Shown here: piece after piece, positions 12,220 through 26,060 of the stretch
Layout of the letters: every line of letters starts with the position of its first letter
Position numbering within the stretch: the stretch's first letter is position 1
Assembly: GCF_005239225.2 (NCBI RefSeq)
Contig: NC_133293.1
Location: 16,522,333 to 16,586,332, forward strand
DNA: 64,000 bases
Origin: Populus alba
Taxonomy: Eukaryota; Streptophyta; Magnoliopsida; Malpighiales; Salicaceae
Direction of reading: 5' to 3'
Notes under the pieces: model-generated
What the model was told of the DNA's origin: nothing
Databases searched by the model: none
The model's input: the letters and a program-made list of their open reading frames with translations, nothing else
Position numbers and translations under genes: made by a program

Positions 12220-13605
12220 ATGTCTCCCCTCTTCAGCTACAGAAAGGAGCTCAATCAGGTAATGTTGTCTCTCCGTTGTTATTTTTTTCCTTCACTAGTT
12301 TGCTTGCTGTAGGTGTTGGAGTTACTGTAGGTTGTTATGCAGCAAAGTCCTGTTGCAGAAAACAGAATCTCACATACATTAAATGGCGTTTACGAGCATG
12401 GAGTATGTTTTTTTGTGATTAGGCCATTTTTCCAAACACATTATCAGAAGGGGAGGAATTTTTTGTTATATATGTTATTTTTCTTTTTCTTTTCCTTGTT
12501 TCGAAACTCTTCAAGATACTACAAGACTTACAAATGAGAATGATGCGCAGATCTGTATATTCGTACTCCTGAATAACTATATATAAAAAATATGATAAGC
12601 TTTTTCATTTACAGTAAAAAATAATTTTGTTCTGTCAAGCATTTTGATATGTCTGTGGTCCTAGTTTGGAATTATGATTCATGCCATGTTGATTCTTATA
12701 TATATATATAAACAGGTATTGTTTGAAGGGGATTCAATTTCCAGAAAGGTGATCTTGAACAGACCTGAGAAGCTAAATTATCCTCAATTATGAAATAGTA
12801 CGCATCTAACGTTTTTGAATTACTTCTTGAATGATATGAAAGCAGGGCAGGATTTATGACTTCCATTTATTTTTACTTTGGTGGGAAAGGTTGTCCTATC
12901 TCCAGGCTATCAAGACATTGATTTCTTTCTACTACTTTGCATTTGTTATGTGTTGCATTCATTCCGCTCCACTTGATCTCTTTGAGTGGATAACAAATGT
13001 CAATTTGAAAATATATACAGCGATTTGGTAATTGGCAGAGTTTTGTGCCATTAACCCTCTGCCAAAAAATGTGGGCTTTTAGAGATGGAATTTAGGTCGG
13101 CCACGAGATAAAATAAAGAGATATCTCACCATTCATCCTTTTTACAGGGAAACGGAGCAAGAGCAATGCTGGTTGACAAAGACAAAAAACCCCAGGTAAA
13201 GATGATAGAAAAACCCATCACTCTTCTTAGCCGACATTCTTTCTTCCATCTTTTATGTTGAGTGAAACTATATATATATTGGTGATATCGTTCAGCGCTT
13301 CTCTAAGTAGTGCTTTAATAATTGGCAGATTTCCCTTTGTCCTTTATTTAATACTTGCAATAACATAAGCATCAATTATTATGATTAAAAGCCTGATTTT
13401 TAACAAATAATAATAATAATAATGATAGTAACAGTTTCATTTTCATTTTTTCCTTTTTTTCCAGTGGGAGCCTTCAAGATTAGAGCTGGTCAGCAAAGAC
13501 ATGGTGGATCGCTGTTTCACTGGCATTGATGATGATGATGACTGGCAGTTCTTACAACTTCCTGACAGAAGTAGCGTGGCTGAGGTATTGAAGCCAAAGC
13601 TTTGA
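12220..13605 (+). pseudogene. Remnant of a CHY1-type 3-hydroxyisobutyryl-CoA hydrolase
   Basis: Four exon-like pieces with good splice borders remain. A possible first exon at 12220-12258 ends ELNQ. The piece at 12716-12793 reads VLFEGDSISRKVILNRPEKL and then hits TGA. The piece at 13148-13195 reads GNGARAMLVDKDKKPQ. The last, 13465-13605, starts WEPSRLELVSKDMVDRCF and ends in KPKL. The first and last blocks match the two ends of plant CHY1-like crotonase-fold hydrolases of valine breakdown. The final PKL resembles a peroxisomal PTS1 tripeptide, and the Arabidopsis enzyme ends in AKL. The central 250 or so residues, with the oxyanion-hole and catalytic Glu/Asp region, are absent: only 354 bp separate the two ends. 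A deletion of the core exons is the simplest explanation. A short transcript could still be made, but not a working hydrolase. Confidence 0.8.
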
Positions 13606-14593
13606 TCAACATGATCATGAAGGATGGAGAATGGAGGTGAAAAACGTACTAGAATTTGATGAACTATATTACTTGCCAATAAAAGTTTCGGAGGATTCGT
13701 GGTCATGCACGACCATGTCTTGTTATGTTGAAACCCTTCCTCATAGCTAGGAAGACCAGGATTTAGGGTTGTTTTTTCCTTCTTTCTAAAAGAACATGTT
13801 AAGAGCCATGTTTCTTTCATATTATCAGTTGCGAATAAAATTTGGATTAACAATATTCTAGATTGAAAGCCAATTCATTCCATCGATTAAATTGGTTATG
13901 ATAGAATTTTAAATGAATTGTTTTCACGTACATGAACAATGTATAGATCTACCACGTAAATTACACTAATGATGCCTCAAATTAGAGAAGCCAAAACTTT
14001 CTTGCCGCAACAGAATATTCCTCTGCTGAAGACCATGAATTTACATAAAGAAAGAACTGTGGGGGGGTGGGGGAACTTCGTAAATCATCCCTGATACGCG
14101 AGAAGGGGGGTTGTTTTCCAACCTGCAAAAAAATGAGGTATCTCAACTTAGAAGTCTAATTCAGTTTAAGATGCTGCAGTAGTAAATAAGCAAAAACAAA
14201 TACCAAAATGGAGATTTCACATAAACATGAGAACTGAATTGATATTAATCTGCACCATGTTCTTACATCATTTACTTCCAATTAATCTAAAGGGCTTTCT
14301 TTACTCTGGGGAAAAAAGGGGCACTGCAGCTACATCTAAATAGCATTCTAATTTTGAACGATAAAAATTCAAAGATCATATGAAAACAGTAAGCCATGCC
14401 ACAAATGTATGGGGACTTGTGTTGCTTGGCCCTGGATTGTGGAATTCTAGTGTGTCATGGCACTTGCTTGTGAACTTATAGACTTCGATAGAAACCTTAG
14501 ATTTATGATTATAATTCAAAGCTGAAATAAAGTGGAAAGAGGTTTTCAGAACTACATGATCATACAACCTCATAGTATGCTTACCGATTCAGA
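13606..14593. other. Convergent intergenic region between the hydrolase remnant and NTMC2T5
   Basis: No coding sequence is supported. The right part should hold the 3' UTR of the minus-strand NTMC2T5 gene, whose stop is at 14594-14596. There is a short G-run near 14060-14075. Confidence 0.5.
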
Positions 14594-17500
14594 TCAAGGG
14601 TTGAAGAAACTCGAACCATCCAAAGTGACAGCAATTAGAACTAATATACTTGTAATCACCGCAAACCAAACTAAGATTGATCCTGCGATAACAAGTTTTC
14701 AAATGTTGATCGTGAGATGACAATTTAAACCAACCTTAGATATGTGGTTCTTTCACATACTGAATGTTTAGGTGATGAATGATAAAGAGAAAATAAAAAC
14801 ATTACCAGCAGAACCTTCAGAACTGTTATTGCTATCTGAGGGCATTGATTCAGCATTAAGAGTATGTGAGCGTGATACTGCAGATCCTGCACCTGAGGCG
14901 TCACTGGAAAGTTTGTTATTTCCTGTCTCAGACGCCACTATTCCTTGAAATTCCTCACTCACAATCAAAGCTGCTAGAACATCCATAAATGACTCTTTAT
15001 CCATCTCATTTGAAGAACCCCTTCTACTAGGCTCATAGGTAGCATTTGATTCATCAGAATCAGACATCTCATCATCTGAAGCATCTGTATCAACATGCTC
15101 CACCTCATTCTTATCATCATCTTCATCCTCAACATAGGCTTTATAAGTTAGTCGAAGGAGAATCTCTCCAGAAGAAGCTTTTCTGAACAATCCCCAACCT
15201 CCTTGCAGAACCACAATCTTGTCAGTTGGTACAGTATCTTGCAAAGATCCCAAATCAACCTGTAAATGTTGTTGAATTTAGAAAGCTATATTTAAGAGAA
15301 ATGAAAGAATGTAACTGCCACAAATAACAATCAAAATTTCCAGTTCCTGCACAAATTGCCCAATAAATGCAGGGAAATTACAATATGAAGCTCACGTAAC
15401 AAAAATCCTGGAAGGAGAGAGAGAGAGAAAGCGAGTTTTGGGTCCGTCAACTCATAAACTTGGTATTGCCACCTTTCTGGCCATCACTGTCGCCACTGCC
15501 ACCACCTATAGCACCACTATTATTTCAATCCCCCAGAATCACCATGTCACCACACTGCAAGGAAACGTCAACTAATACCAAGACCGTTAAAAATATGTTC
15601 TGATTGTTGGACAACCAGCACCTCCATCTTCTCTTCACCAATACCACTGAAGCAGGCAGGTTCTATGAATCTACTATGAACATCAATTCTTTTAAAATAA
15701 ATGCTGGTGTTAATGCCAGTTTAAATGTAGAGGAAAAAAACATGACATCATTACAAAGCACAAAACCAAACATTTGATTGGATATCAAAATATCGATTTC
15801 TATAATAAATTTATTTGCAGCAGGATTAGATATCCAAACTTCCTAATTGTTCATTAAAATTTATGTTATCTCACTTGCTTGAGGTAAATTTCTAGGCATA
15901 TCTTATGCATATAAGTAAACCCACTGAAGAGGTTATGTCTAATAAAAAAATCTCTATATGCTATGTGATCAGCCATTCAAGTACGACAAACATCCAAAGA
16001 AAACATTAAGGACAACTTTGTACTTTTACAAAAAAAAGAGTTGTTTGGAATAAGATATTTACCTCTCCTGTACCAATAGTTAAACCCGTGAATCCAAGAG
16101 AGTCTTTCACTTGGATGTTCAATTTTTGTTTCCTGGGGTTTGTAACAAGCATGTGAAAATCCTGGCCAAAGTCATAAAACACAATTATCTCATGAAAGTT
16201 AACAATAAGTGTACAAATCGCACCCAACAATGAATGTTTTCTGGTAAACAAACGTGTTTGCAAATAAATGAAACATGGAACATGAAGAATCACCTGATTC
16301 CAAATTGGTTCGCCAGGAGGCCCAATGACAGTAGTTTGACTATTCTTTTTGCTGCGCATAATTTGATCTCCCAGGTTCAGAATAACATATGGGTCTGTTT
16401 TACCTGACAAACAACAGGTAAATAATGAGTGCTACAAGTGGAATAGAAAATGTATATGAGAATTACGATACCCAAACAGTCATACACCAATGATCAAATG
16501 GGCATGACAGATATACAGCTAGGGGATGCAGTAGTACTATGCTTGTGACTCTTATAACTGATAACATCAACAAAATGTAGTGATGCATCTTTAAGATTGC
16601 AAATCAATGTGAAAGAATCCGAACAAACAAAATACTGAAATACTTGAAAATGGGTTAAAAGACAAATGCATGGCAGCCCTCTGCTTTCCTTACTATTTCA
16701 GAAGAATAAAGACTGGTACTTATTAAATCATCCAAACGGGTGTCAAGCACTAGGCAGAAACATGTTTGACAAAATATTCATCATCATATATGATGACTTC
16801 AATAGAGATGTAAAAATTTATCAAATTAAAGCAGAGGCATCCTTTTCAGTCAATAATAATTTTGAGCAAGATTCGACTACTCAAAATTGCATGCAAGGAT
16901 TCTAATGAATAATAGATTTCAAGAAAACTGAAGTAGAAAGAACTTTTACCAAGGAAGACGTAGGAAAGTTTTCGAGCATCTACAAGAGTGACTGATAGTT
17001 CTCCAACAAAATCCCTGTTTCCTTCTTGCATTTCTCCTGATTCATTTGCAACAGGGCCAACCGCTTTTCCTTTTTGAAAATCCAAAACAATCTTCTTAGG
17101 ACGAACAAACAGTCGAGGCAAATCCTCAGTGAGAAGTTTTTTCAGAAACCTATGGAAATGCAGTGAACCATTGAAATTTGGTGGAAGGAAAGACAGCAAA
17201 AACCCTAAAATATGCTGTAGCTATAATGGTCCTTCTCCTTTGATGCATTTTGTTATTGTATTATTATCAAACAAAATACATTTTTCCAGACACATCAGAG
17301 AACATAGGCTTCAAAGTCGGAAGTTAAATTGGCTTGCAACCAGAGGATGGCTTGTGAAAAAATTCAACAAACTTATTTACTGTATCCAGGAAACACGCAT
17401 TTGTAATAAATCACCAAATTATTTGCTTAACAGAATGCACGATTATCATGTGTACTGTGCTTCATCTTCTAAAACCTAAAATACCATCTGGTTGCATTCA

Positions 17501-19316
17501 AGGTCAACTGACCATATTAACTTTGAAATTATGGGATAATTGACTTTTCAAAGACAGAGACTGCCTAGGGGCAATAATATTACAGTGAAAAATAATACAA
17601 AGCAAACTAAAAAATAGAATGGAGAGAAAAGTCCACTTACATTGAGAGAACAGGAATTGCTGGTGTCGCCCAATGCAAGCATAGAAAATGAGAAAAGAAG
17701 AGGTTTGCATTAGAATCTCCAGTATCGAGTTAATTAGGTATTAAAATACAAGAGATAGAACACAGGGAACTAGAAAAGAAGAGCTCTATGGTATATCCAC
17801 AATCTCAAATCATGTTCAGTTTTGCCAATCATCCATTACTTATGTCAAGTTTTCATCATTAAGAAATCAGCAGATGCGCTCTCCTAAAGCAAATGGGATT
17901 TAGTAAACGTCATCAACAGATTGGCAGATTTCAAGAAGAAATGACATCAAACTTCAGTGATTATTCTTAGCTATTCAGTGTATTATAGCTGAATGATTCC
18001 AGATGCAAGTATTATTAAGACATAAAATAGATGTAATAAACCCTTTAAGACAATAACAATGGCCTACCCATTAGATTGAACAAACGAAATGGTGAAAGTT
18101 CAAATTTGATCTTCGGGAGTGACACAAAAGCCCATGAAACAGCTCCCACCCATGGCTCTGTTGGTATCAACCGCAATTTGACCCAAAGTTCACCATCAAT
18201 ATCAAAATCTCGAACACCGACTGGCACCATAATGGGGATAATGCCAAATTTTAGCGACAGCATTAGCAGCATCCGAGCACCACCAGTATATCTGAGGCCT
18301 ATTTGATACCTAAATATCACGAAAAACAACATAAATCAGTTTTCTATGTTATGAATCTGAATAATGAATGCCTAACACTTACCGTACCCCGTTGCACAGT
18401 AGAAATCAATTAAAAGCTATTACTAATTAACAATTGGATTTCCACGACAAAATTCATTACAAAAATTTTAAAAATGGATGACAAGGACTTCAAATAGCTA
18501 GCTAACTTACTGCAAATCGTTGACACGGCGTGAAGTTCTCCTCTCAACATTCCTAACAGACAATGGTTCATCCCCTAAAGAGAACTGCTTAATTTCAACT
18601 CTCTCAACATAATCAGGCTTCTTCAAATTATCAATAACAGGCTGCAACAACCCAATGAGCCAATTCTCAATCCCACCTCTGTAAACCTTCCACAACTTCC
18701 CTAACACCATATTAACCCACTCAACAGACTCTTTTCTCTGCAAATCCTTCTCCAAAAACAAAGAAAAGCTGGTGGGCACTTGCGGCCACGCCCCGCCACG
18801 CTTTCCTTCCTCATTGCTTTTATCTTTCTTTCTTGAATTCCATGCTTTATCAAAAACAACGCCAACAAAAAAGAAAAACACAAATAACCCAACAATATTT
18901 CTATTAATTGGAGGCGATGGTATTGGGTGTATCACTCCTAATTGTGTCCTTAACTTGCCGACGATTGGGTCTTCTTGAAAGCCAGTGAAGTTGGAAATGG
19001 AATGCTCTTGAGAAAAGTCTTCAGTCTCCAATTCGTTAGAAATTCGCTTCAAAACAAACCCCTTGGTGCCCTTTGAAAGCTCAATGTTTACATTGCGATT
19101 TCGAGTGTCGTTTGGGATGACACAGGCATGGAAAGTTAGAAAACTTCTTCTGAGTTTTTGCTGAGTGAAGTTGGTGATTAGTTTTTTACGTCTTCTTTTG
19201 GAGAAAGGGAGCGGTGGGTGGTAGTTGGTTTGATTGGAGGATTTACATGGGCAGAGGAGAGGGAGAATTTTATAGGAATTGAAGTTAGTTGAAGAAGAAG
19301 AAGACTGCAGAGTCAT
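14594..19316 (-). CDS. NTMC2T5: SMP-LTD and C2 domain lipid-transfer protein, NTMC2 type 5
   Basis: Eight exons on the minus strand: 19316-18511, 18309-18068, 17659-17641, 17149-16950, 16403-16294, 16161-16063, 15259-14806 and 14682-14594. All borders are GT/AG and the sum is 2019 nt, 672 residues. Residues 1-130 are basic and Ser-rich, possibly an organelle-targeting region. A hydrophobic segment follows near 141-155 (IVGLFVFFFFVGVVF). An SMP lipid-binding domain spans about 197-390, starting ESVEWVNMVLGKLW, with VPVGVRDFDIDGELWVKLRL and LPRLFVRPKKIVLDF. One C2 domain lies at about 405-505 (GELSVTLVDARKL, GKTDPYVILNLGDQ, GEPIWNQ). An acidic Ser-rich linker precedes a C-terminal membrane segment (LVWFAVITSILVLIAVTL) and the ending SSFFNP. 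The family tethers membranes at contact sites and moves lipids. The exact membrane pair is not shown by sequence. It corresponds to At3g19830. Confidence 0.93.
17641..17659 (-). other. 19-nt microexon of NTMC2T5
   Basis: The third coding exon is only 19 nt and encodes the link between FNLM and FLKKLL. It is flanked by AG (17661-17660) and GT (17640-17639). Its length, 6 codons plus one base, exactly fixes the frame between exons 2 and 4 (phase 1 to phase 2). Without it the frame breaks. Confidence 0.85.
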
Positions 19317-21635
19317 TTAGAAATGGAAAAATCAGTGCCCCAGTTTTGAAAAGGGCATAAGAAGGATCATTGCTTAGGAATAGGAACATGAATTAAAAGA
19401 GAAAAAAAACAAGCGAAATTCAATGAAATCTTAATCTAGAGAGTTTGGGGCATTGGTGATGGGCTAGACTCAGTAGAAGAGCTGTTGTTGAAAAGTCCAT
19501 AGGAAATTGGAAAGGAGAGGAGGAGAAGAAAAGTGGAGGATATTGAAGGAGATATAGAATGAGGAGGAGCGTCTGTGTTGTGTTATATTTCTTTGTGTGA
19601 CTGGGGAATTTTTAAAAGAGCGGGGGGGTGAAAATTAGGGGGAGAGGGATTTGTCTCTGGTGTCTTCTGTTTTGTGAATGGAGAAAATGTGCGATTATTT
19701 TTTTAAAAATAAACTCGTTCAAAAAAAAACATATTTAAAAAAATTAATTATAAAATATTCAATGAGTTGCGTTGTTTTAGAAAAATAGTGTAGTGAATGG
19801 ATTGGATTGCTCTCTTCTAGTAACACAGTTCATTGGTTCCGTTGTTATAATTGAAATATTTTTTAAAATTTAATTTAGAGTTTTAAATAACATTTATCAT
19901 CTACAAGTCAAGATATTACTGTCGTTTTATACTCAATAATTATAATAATTATCAGTTAAAAAAATTAATTATAATCTATTTAAATTTCAATAAAGTTCCT
20001 TGTTCTATTAAGTTAACTAAAAATTATAATAATTGTTAATAACAATGTTTCATAATTTTAGTCGATTTAAATTGAATTTTTTTAACTTGGTTGGTTGATT
20101 AATAATTAAAAAATGGAAGTGAAAATAACTTATTAAATCAGCTGATAAATATAGAGTCCTAATAAAAATAAAAAAAACATTAAGATTGAGATTGTGGTGT
20201 AATATTTTTTTTTTTTTAAGTATTTTTTATTTTTTATATCATTACATTAAAAATAAAAAAATAATATTAATTTAATATTTAAACTTCTTTTTCAAAACAT
20301 GCCAAATATAGTTCCAAACATTAAAACAAATTTTTTTTTTTACCTTGTCAATTCTCATACAGGTTTGGAGATTTCATCTTTTTACTAAAAAAAAGTTTGT
20401 TTTTCTATCTTGCTGGATTTGAATTCTAAAATTAATATTCACAGAAATTTAGTTTTGAATAAATTATTTTTTAAAACACATCAAATTAATGTAAATTTAA
20501 ATATCATTAAAAATATATATATTATCATAATGAAGTGCTAAAAGTTCAACTAGTAAAGGAAAAAGGTTTTCGGATTGAACTGTCGGTTAATCAATTGATC
20601 ATAATAATTTACTCTATTTTTTTTAATCAGATGATTAATAGCTTATATTTAATGTTTGATAGGTCAATATAACTTATAGTTAATACATGCAAAAGATATC
20701 ATTTAATAGAGGTGAGGGTATCTGATACTTGAATAATATTTTTAAATAAAAAAAATATGTTCTAAAAATATGTGTGGTTGAGAATGAAGATCATGGATTT
20801 TTGCTATAAAAAAATAATTATATATTTATAACTTACGAGTGTTCATCATATTATGAAAAAAAGAGAATAACGTGTAATTTTATCTTTATAATTTTATAAG
20901 TTGCATTATGAGTTATATTATACTCATTTTATCTATTTAGAAGGAAAAAAAAAAAACAAGGAGCCATTATAGATTCAATCCCACACATGAGACTAGATTT
21001 GACATCCTATCAAGCCCATCCAGGTTATTAGAACGCGTTTGGTACTTGTTAGCCCAACATATTTGAAAAGTTTAAAAAATTTAACTTTCTATGTTTTTAT
21101 TGATATGATATTTATCGGTTAATACGTATGATCTTCTTTCATCATACCAAATACTCCTTTCATAACAATCTTTTCTCCATATTTTCCTCGCGTCAAATTG
21201 AGGGAAGAAAAAAAGGCTGTGCCGTCATGAGTTCAGGACCCATGACTGATCCCTGTCTGGACTTGTGGAAGAAAAGCAGGCTCCGACCCTCCACTATCTT
21301 TTTAATCCGTGGAGGAGAACAGCAGCTCGAGAACACACGCACCAGCAACCATGACACCCCTTCTTTGCAACGATAAAAATGTTGGTTAAGGTCGCTTTCC
21401 ATTTAGACTTTTACATGTCACAATGGCGTGTCAATTTCAACGATTAAGATCTCACAGGCTTTGGTAGAGTGGGGAAATGTATTTATTCTTCTTTTTTAGA
21501 TAAAAGGTTTAAAAGTTCACAACTAAATCAAATATCATGAGTTTGTTTTGGCACGTGAATTAATTGACCCTGGCCTCACTGTTCGGCAGCCTAAACTTTT
21601 GTTTCTAAAATAATTATGGCGTAGAGGAAATTTTA

Positions 21636-21680
21636 ATTAATTTTATAAACTTTAAAATTAATAATTATATAAATTTTTAA
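21636..21680 (+). repeat. Dispersed 45-bp AT-rich repeat, copy 1
   Basis: The block begins aattaattttataaa and ends aattatataaattttt. It is nearly the same as 23114-23157 (plus) and as the reverse complement of about 62437-62480. Its 40 kb spread argues for a mobile-element fragment, not local slippage. Confidence 0.6.
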
Positions 21681-23113
21681 TGGCCGAGATTTTTTAAACT
21701 TGAATTGGTGACCATGTAAGTCCAAATAAATAAAATAAATTTACTTATGCACATGATTTCAACTATTTTTATATTTTAATTTTTTTAATTAATTTAAAAT
21801 TTTTTTTCTTTGTTTCAATTTAATATTTTTTAATGCTTCCAAATCATTTTAATGTATTAATATCAAAATAATTTATATATATATAATATATTTTAAAATA
21901 AAAAATATTTAAAAAAAAATAACCATACTAAGGTGCTGCGACTCCTGTAAATTTTTAAAGGACCATATGGGTTTTGTAAATTAAGATGGTTACTCAATTA
22001 GAGGCTTCGTGGGTACGTGTAAAATAAGTCTCGTGACATGCCCACGAAATGCTTTGATGATGCGGGAATGTTTGAAAGTAAGTTTTAATTTGTTTTTATA
22101 TCTTTTTGTTAAAAATTATTATTATTTTATTTTAAATTATTTTAATTATTCTAGTGTATTGAAATCAAAAGGAAATCTTATAAAATAATATATATATATA
22201 TAATTTTTTAAATACAATTTAACAAATAACAAATGTAGCAATTTAACAAAGAAAAAAACCTGTGAAATTATGTGTTTAAAGGTAATATGCAATAGATAAA
22301 GTGAGGTTAAATAAGACAATGTGAACAATTTTTATTTTTTTTTGTGGTATATACCCATAAGTTATATGAATCTACTTGTTACATAACTATATGGAATAAT
22401 TAACAATCACATTATCATCGTGGACGGTCACGTTGCCGTTACATATTGCCACGCCATTAAATGAAACAAGATGTTCACGTGAAGGCTTGCACCGTCACCG
22501 CTAAATAAGATGTTCAAGTGAACTATCATTTTGCCGCGTAAAGTATGATGTTAGGGTGCGCGGTCATAGTATCATGCAAAGTTTGAATTTAATTTATGTA
22601 TTTAATAAAATTTATTATTTAAAAGCATATCAAATGTTAAGAACTTAGTTTCATATATAATATAATCTCTAAAAACAAAATAAAACTAAATTTGAAGCCA
22701 ACCACTCTAATTTACAATTCAAAATATAAAAAATTTAATGTTAAATATAGTTATACTTATCTACCCGTCTATTTTTTCAATATACTTTTAAAGAAATGAA
22801 AGGAAGTTGATGATAATAATATGAAAAAATAAAATAAGTTGTTAACTAAATTTAAATTAAACATTGTTACAAATATGCAATTGATTTTAGTCGACTTAAA
22901 TGGGTTATTCTAGCATCAACATGTGTTAACATTATCTTACATCCAATGTGATGTCGAGGAATTACATCAATATTAGACGAATAGCTGCAAGGAGATAATC
23001 GACGGGTTCATGCATGAAGAATGGCTCGATTTGGGGCTCGCCGTCAGAAGTCTGTAATGTGAATTATTTATTTATTTATTAACATAAATGTTTGTACAGT
23101 TTATATATGTTTT

Positions 23114-23157
23114 TTAATTAATTTTATAAATTTTAAAATTAATAATTATATAAATTT
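23114..23157 (+). repeat. Dispersed 45-bp AT-rich repeat, copy 2
   Basis: Second copy of the block at 21636-21680, with about one substitution across the shared core. Confidence 0.6.
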
Positions 23158-25588
23158 TCAGTATTCCTAAAATTTATAAATTTCAAACTAATAATTTTTA
23201 AAAATTAAATTTAAAAAAATAACTGTAGTATAAAATTTATATGTCCGGAATGGATTCTATTAGCCAAACTACCTTCCTTCCCCGCTCACGAATAAGAGCA
23301 ATGAAAACTAGTTGATAATGTATTGTGTGAGAATGCAATGTAAATTATATTTTTTAAAATTTTTTATTAAAAATTAATTTTTTATATATTTTGAATTGTT
23401 TTGATGTGTTGATTTAAAAAATAATTTTTAAAAAATTAAAAAAAAAATCATTTTAATACATTTCAGTATGAAAAACACTTTAAAAAATAAGTACAACTAC
23501 ACTCTCAAACCGGCATAATTATGTTAGATATTGTTATTACATCAAATCAACCTTTAGTTTTCTAAACTTAACTTTTTATTTAATCTAAATTTAAAATTAG
23601 TCTATATAAAATTTTTTAAAAGTATGACTAATATTTAATATTAGGTTTTACATGTTAGATTTAGATAGTATTTAAAAATATAATTATTTTTAAAATTATT
23701 TTTTGTTTTAAAATACGTTAAAATAATTTATATTTTTTAAAAATATTTTTTTAATATAAGCATATTAAAAAAATTAAATTTTAATAAAAAAAAATAGATC
23801 TAGCCTCAATATTAAATAAGCCCTTAACAACTTCATTGACCCATCTTAACTCAGCACTCGACATTTTTTAAAACCAGATAACCAACATTTAATGTTGAGT
23901 TTTCAAGTTTTACTCGTTGTACATGTCACTGAAAAAAAAAACCCCTCGTCTATATTTTTTTTTTACTTTTAATTTTTTTATCTCACCTGCACAGCGTGAC
24001 GCGAAAAGTAAATAAATGACCGAATTTTATAATGATAACCAGGCCTATAGATACAGGTATAAGAGCCCAGGAGACTATTCTAAAATTTCAGTTAAAAAAG
24101 TTGGAATATTTTTTCTAGCAAAAACGGCGAGCAACCGGACTGGACTCGTCTGGACGCAAATACACTTAAATGGAAGGTCATGTGAAAGGTGATGCGGACA
24201 CCGTTTACACATTGGGAATACACTGTGGATTAGAATAATTTTTATTTATTTATTTTTATTCTGTCTCTTAACTTTTATTTTTATCAAGTGGCTTTTTTAA
24301 TCGCATAGTTAATAGCCAATTACCTTACTATAGATAAAATTGAAAGAAATAGGACCAGCACGGAAAGGATGCTAAAAAAAGATGATGTATTTAAAGTTGA
24401 CATGAAAAGCTCAACTGAGTCCCCCAGATTAGAAAATCCAAACTAGCCGACCCCTTATGTTTTTCTAAAATCAATTTTTATAGGAAACTCTATTTTTAAT
24501 GTTTTCTGAGCTCTGGTTTGTGAATGAAAGAGTTTTATCCGATTCTAATATATATAAAAAAAGGTTTGTCGTTTTCACATATTCCACCTATCAAATTAGT
24601 TTATTATGATGTACACGAGTTTCATTTGAAAATAATATTTTGATGATGGCTGTTTAAATTTTTAATATTACCTACAAATATATTAAAATCGATGAAGTTT
24701 GATTTCATGTTTTAGGATTGTTTTTCTAGGTTTTCTAGACTAGTAAATTAGTTTATAAGTGTTTTGAGGATGTCCATGAGGTATTTTTTTGGTCAGGGTG
24801 AGTTACATAGGTTTTCAGAAGGGGATAGGTCTGCCTTGATTTTTCAATCACTTTCATGGTGTCCATAATATGGCCTGACAAATTAAAAAATAAGGACAAA
24901 CAATATGTTACCTGATTTTTTTATATAAAAAACAAGGACAAACAACAAGTTATCTATTTCTTGAAAAACAAAAAAAATAAAAATTAAGACCCGGATGCCC
25001 AAGCTTGGGCTCTTTTTATGCCCTTCTTGTGTTTTTTTTTTTTTAAAATTTCTTTGTCTTGATGCATAATAATTTTGTTTTAAAAAATATTAGACACGAT
25101 CTGGTTCTCGACTTTAATCAAGGTTTTGATGGGATAAGATGATATACAAGCCTTTTTTTTTTTGTTATTTGATGCCCCCCGATTTTTTTTAAATGCAATT
25201 TAACTCTTTATTATTATTGTTTTTTTGCTCAACTTAAAATTTTTTAAAAACTACAGCTTCATCTTCTTTTTTTTTGTATCATCTAGCTTAAAAAAATCAA
25301 TCTATGTTTGTGACCTGAGTTGTAGATTTGTTTTGTTAATTCAAGTTAACTAGATCTAATTCGACATAATATTTTTTTTTTAATTTTATATATAACTCTT
25401 TAACAACCTTTTAATTTACCTCGGGATGTAATAACATCTATGATCAATCAAGACTTAATTAAAACCTAGACTTAGATAAAATAGGAGAAGAAAAGGAAAA
25501 AAACCAATTATTTAAACAAGTTAATTTATTATGACTGTATTCATTACTTGGTTTGTAAATTTTACTTATTAACATTAAGTAATATACT

Positions 25589-25629
25589 AAAAGGCGTGGG
25601 GAAACTACTGTAGCTTCCCCACGCCTTTT
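25589..25629. repeat. Perfect 15-bp hairpin in tandem copy 1
   Basis: Arm 25589-25603 (aaaaggcgtggggaa) is the exact reverse complement of 25615-25629, with an 11-nt loop. The GC-rich stem stands out in a T-rich context. Confidence 0.9.
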
Positions 25630-26019
25630 ACTTATTTAAGCTTTTTTTTTTTGTAGTTTTTTTTCTTTGTAGCAGTTTTTCCTTTTTTTTTTTTTTTTTT
25701 TTGCTTTTGCTTTTGTTTTTTTAAATGTTTTTTCACTGTATCAGCTTTGTTTTTGTTTTTTTTTACATGTTTTTTTAACACGTGGGTTTTTTTACCGTAG
25801 CAGCTTTTTTTTTTTTTTCCCTCGTTTTTGTTTCTTTTATTTTTTACATATAATGTATCACTGTGCACACAGTGAAACATTTGATTTTTTTTTTCTTTTT
25901 CTTTTTTTTTTCATTTTTCCCATTGGTTTTTTTTTTTGCTTTTTTTTTTTGTTTTTTTTTAATTAATTTTTTTTATTTAATTTAGTTTGTTTAATGTGAA
26001 AAAAAATAAGTAATATACT

Positions 26020-26060
26020 AAAAGGCGTGGGGAAACTACTGTAGCTTCCCCACGCCTTTT
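26020..26060. repeat. Perfect 15-bp hairpin in tandem copy 2
   Basis: Arm 26020-26034 pairs exactly with 26046-26060. Stem and loop are the same as those of the copy at 25589-25629. Confidence 0.9.

Larger units (their letters stand above)
19317..25576. other. AT-rich intergenic DNA with decayed dispersed repeats
   Basis: No gene is supported in more than 6 kb. Long A- and T-runs and several related low-complexity segments occur, for example about 21780-21930, 22080-22200, 23350-23480 and 23660-23790, which share a layout of T-rich arm, a TTGATRT-like core and A-rich arm. Two near-identical roughly 45-bp blocks are at 21636-21680 and 23114-23157. The NTMC2T5 promoter must lie just right of 19316. 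No transposase or reverse transcriptase frame was recognised. Confidence 0.6.
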
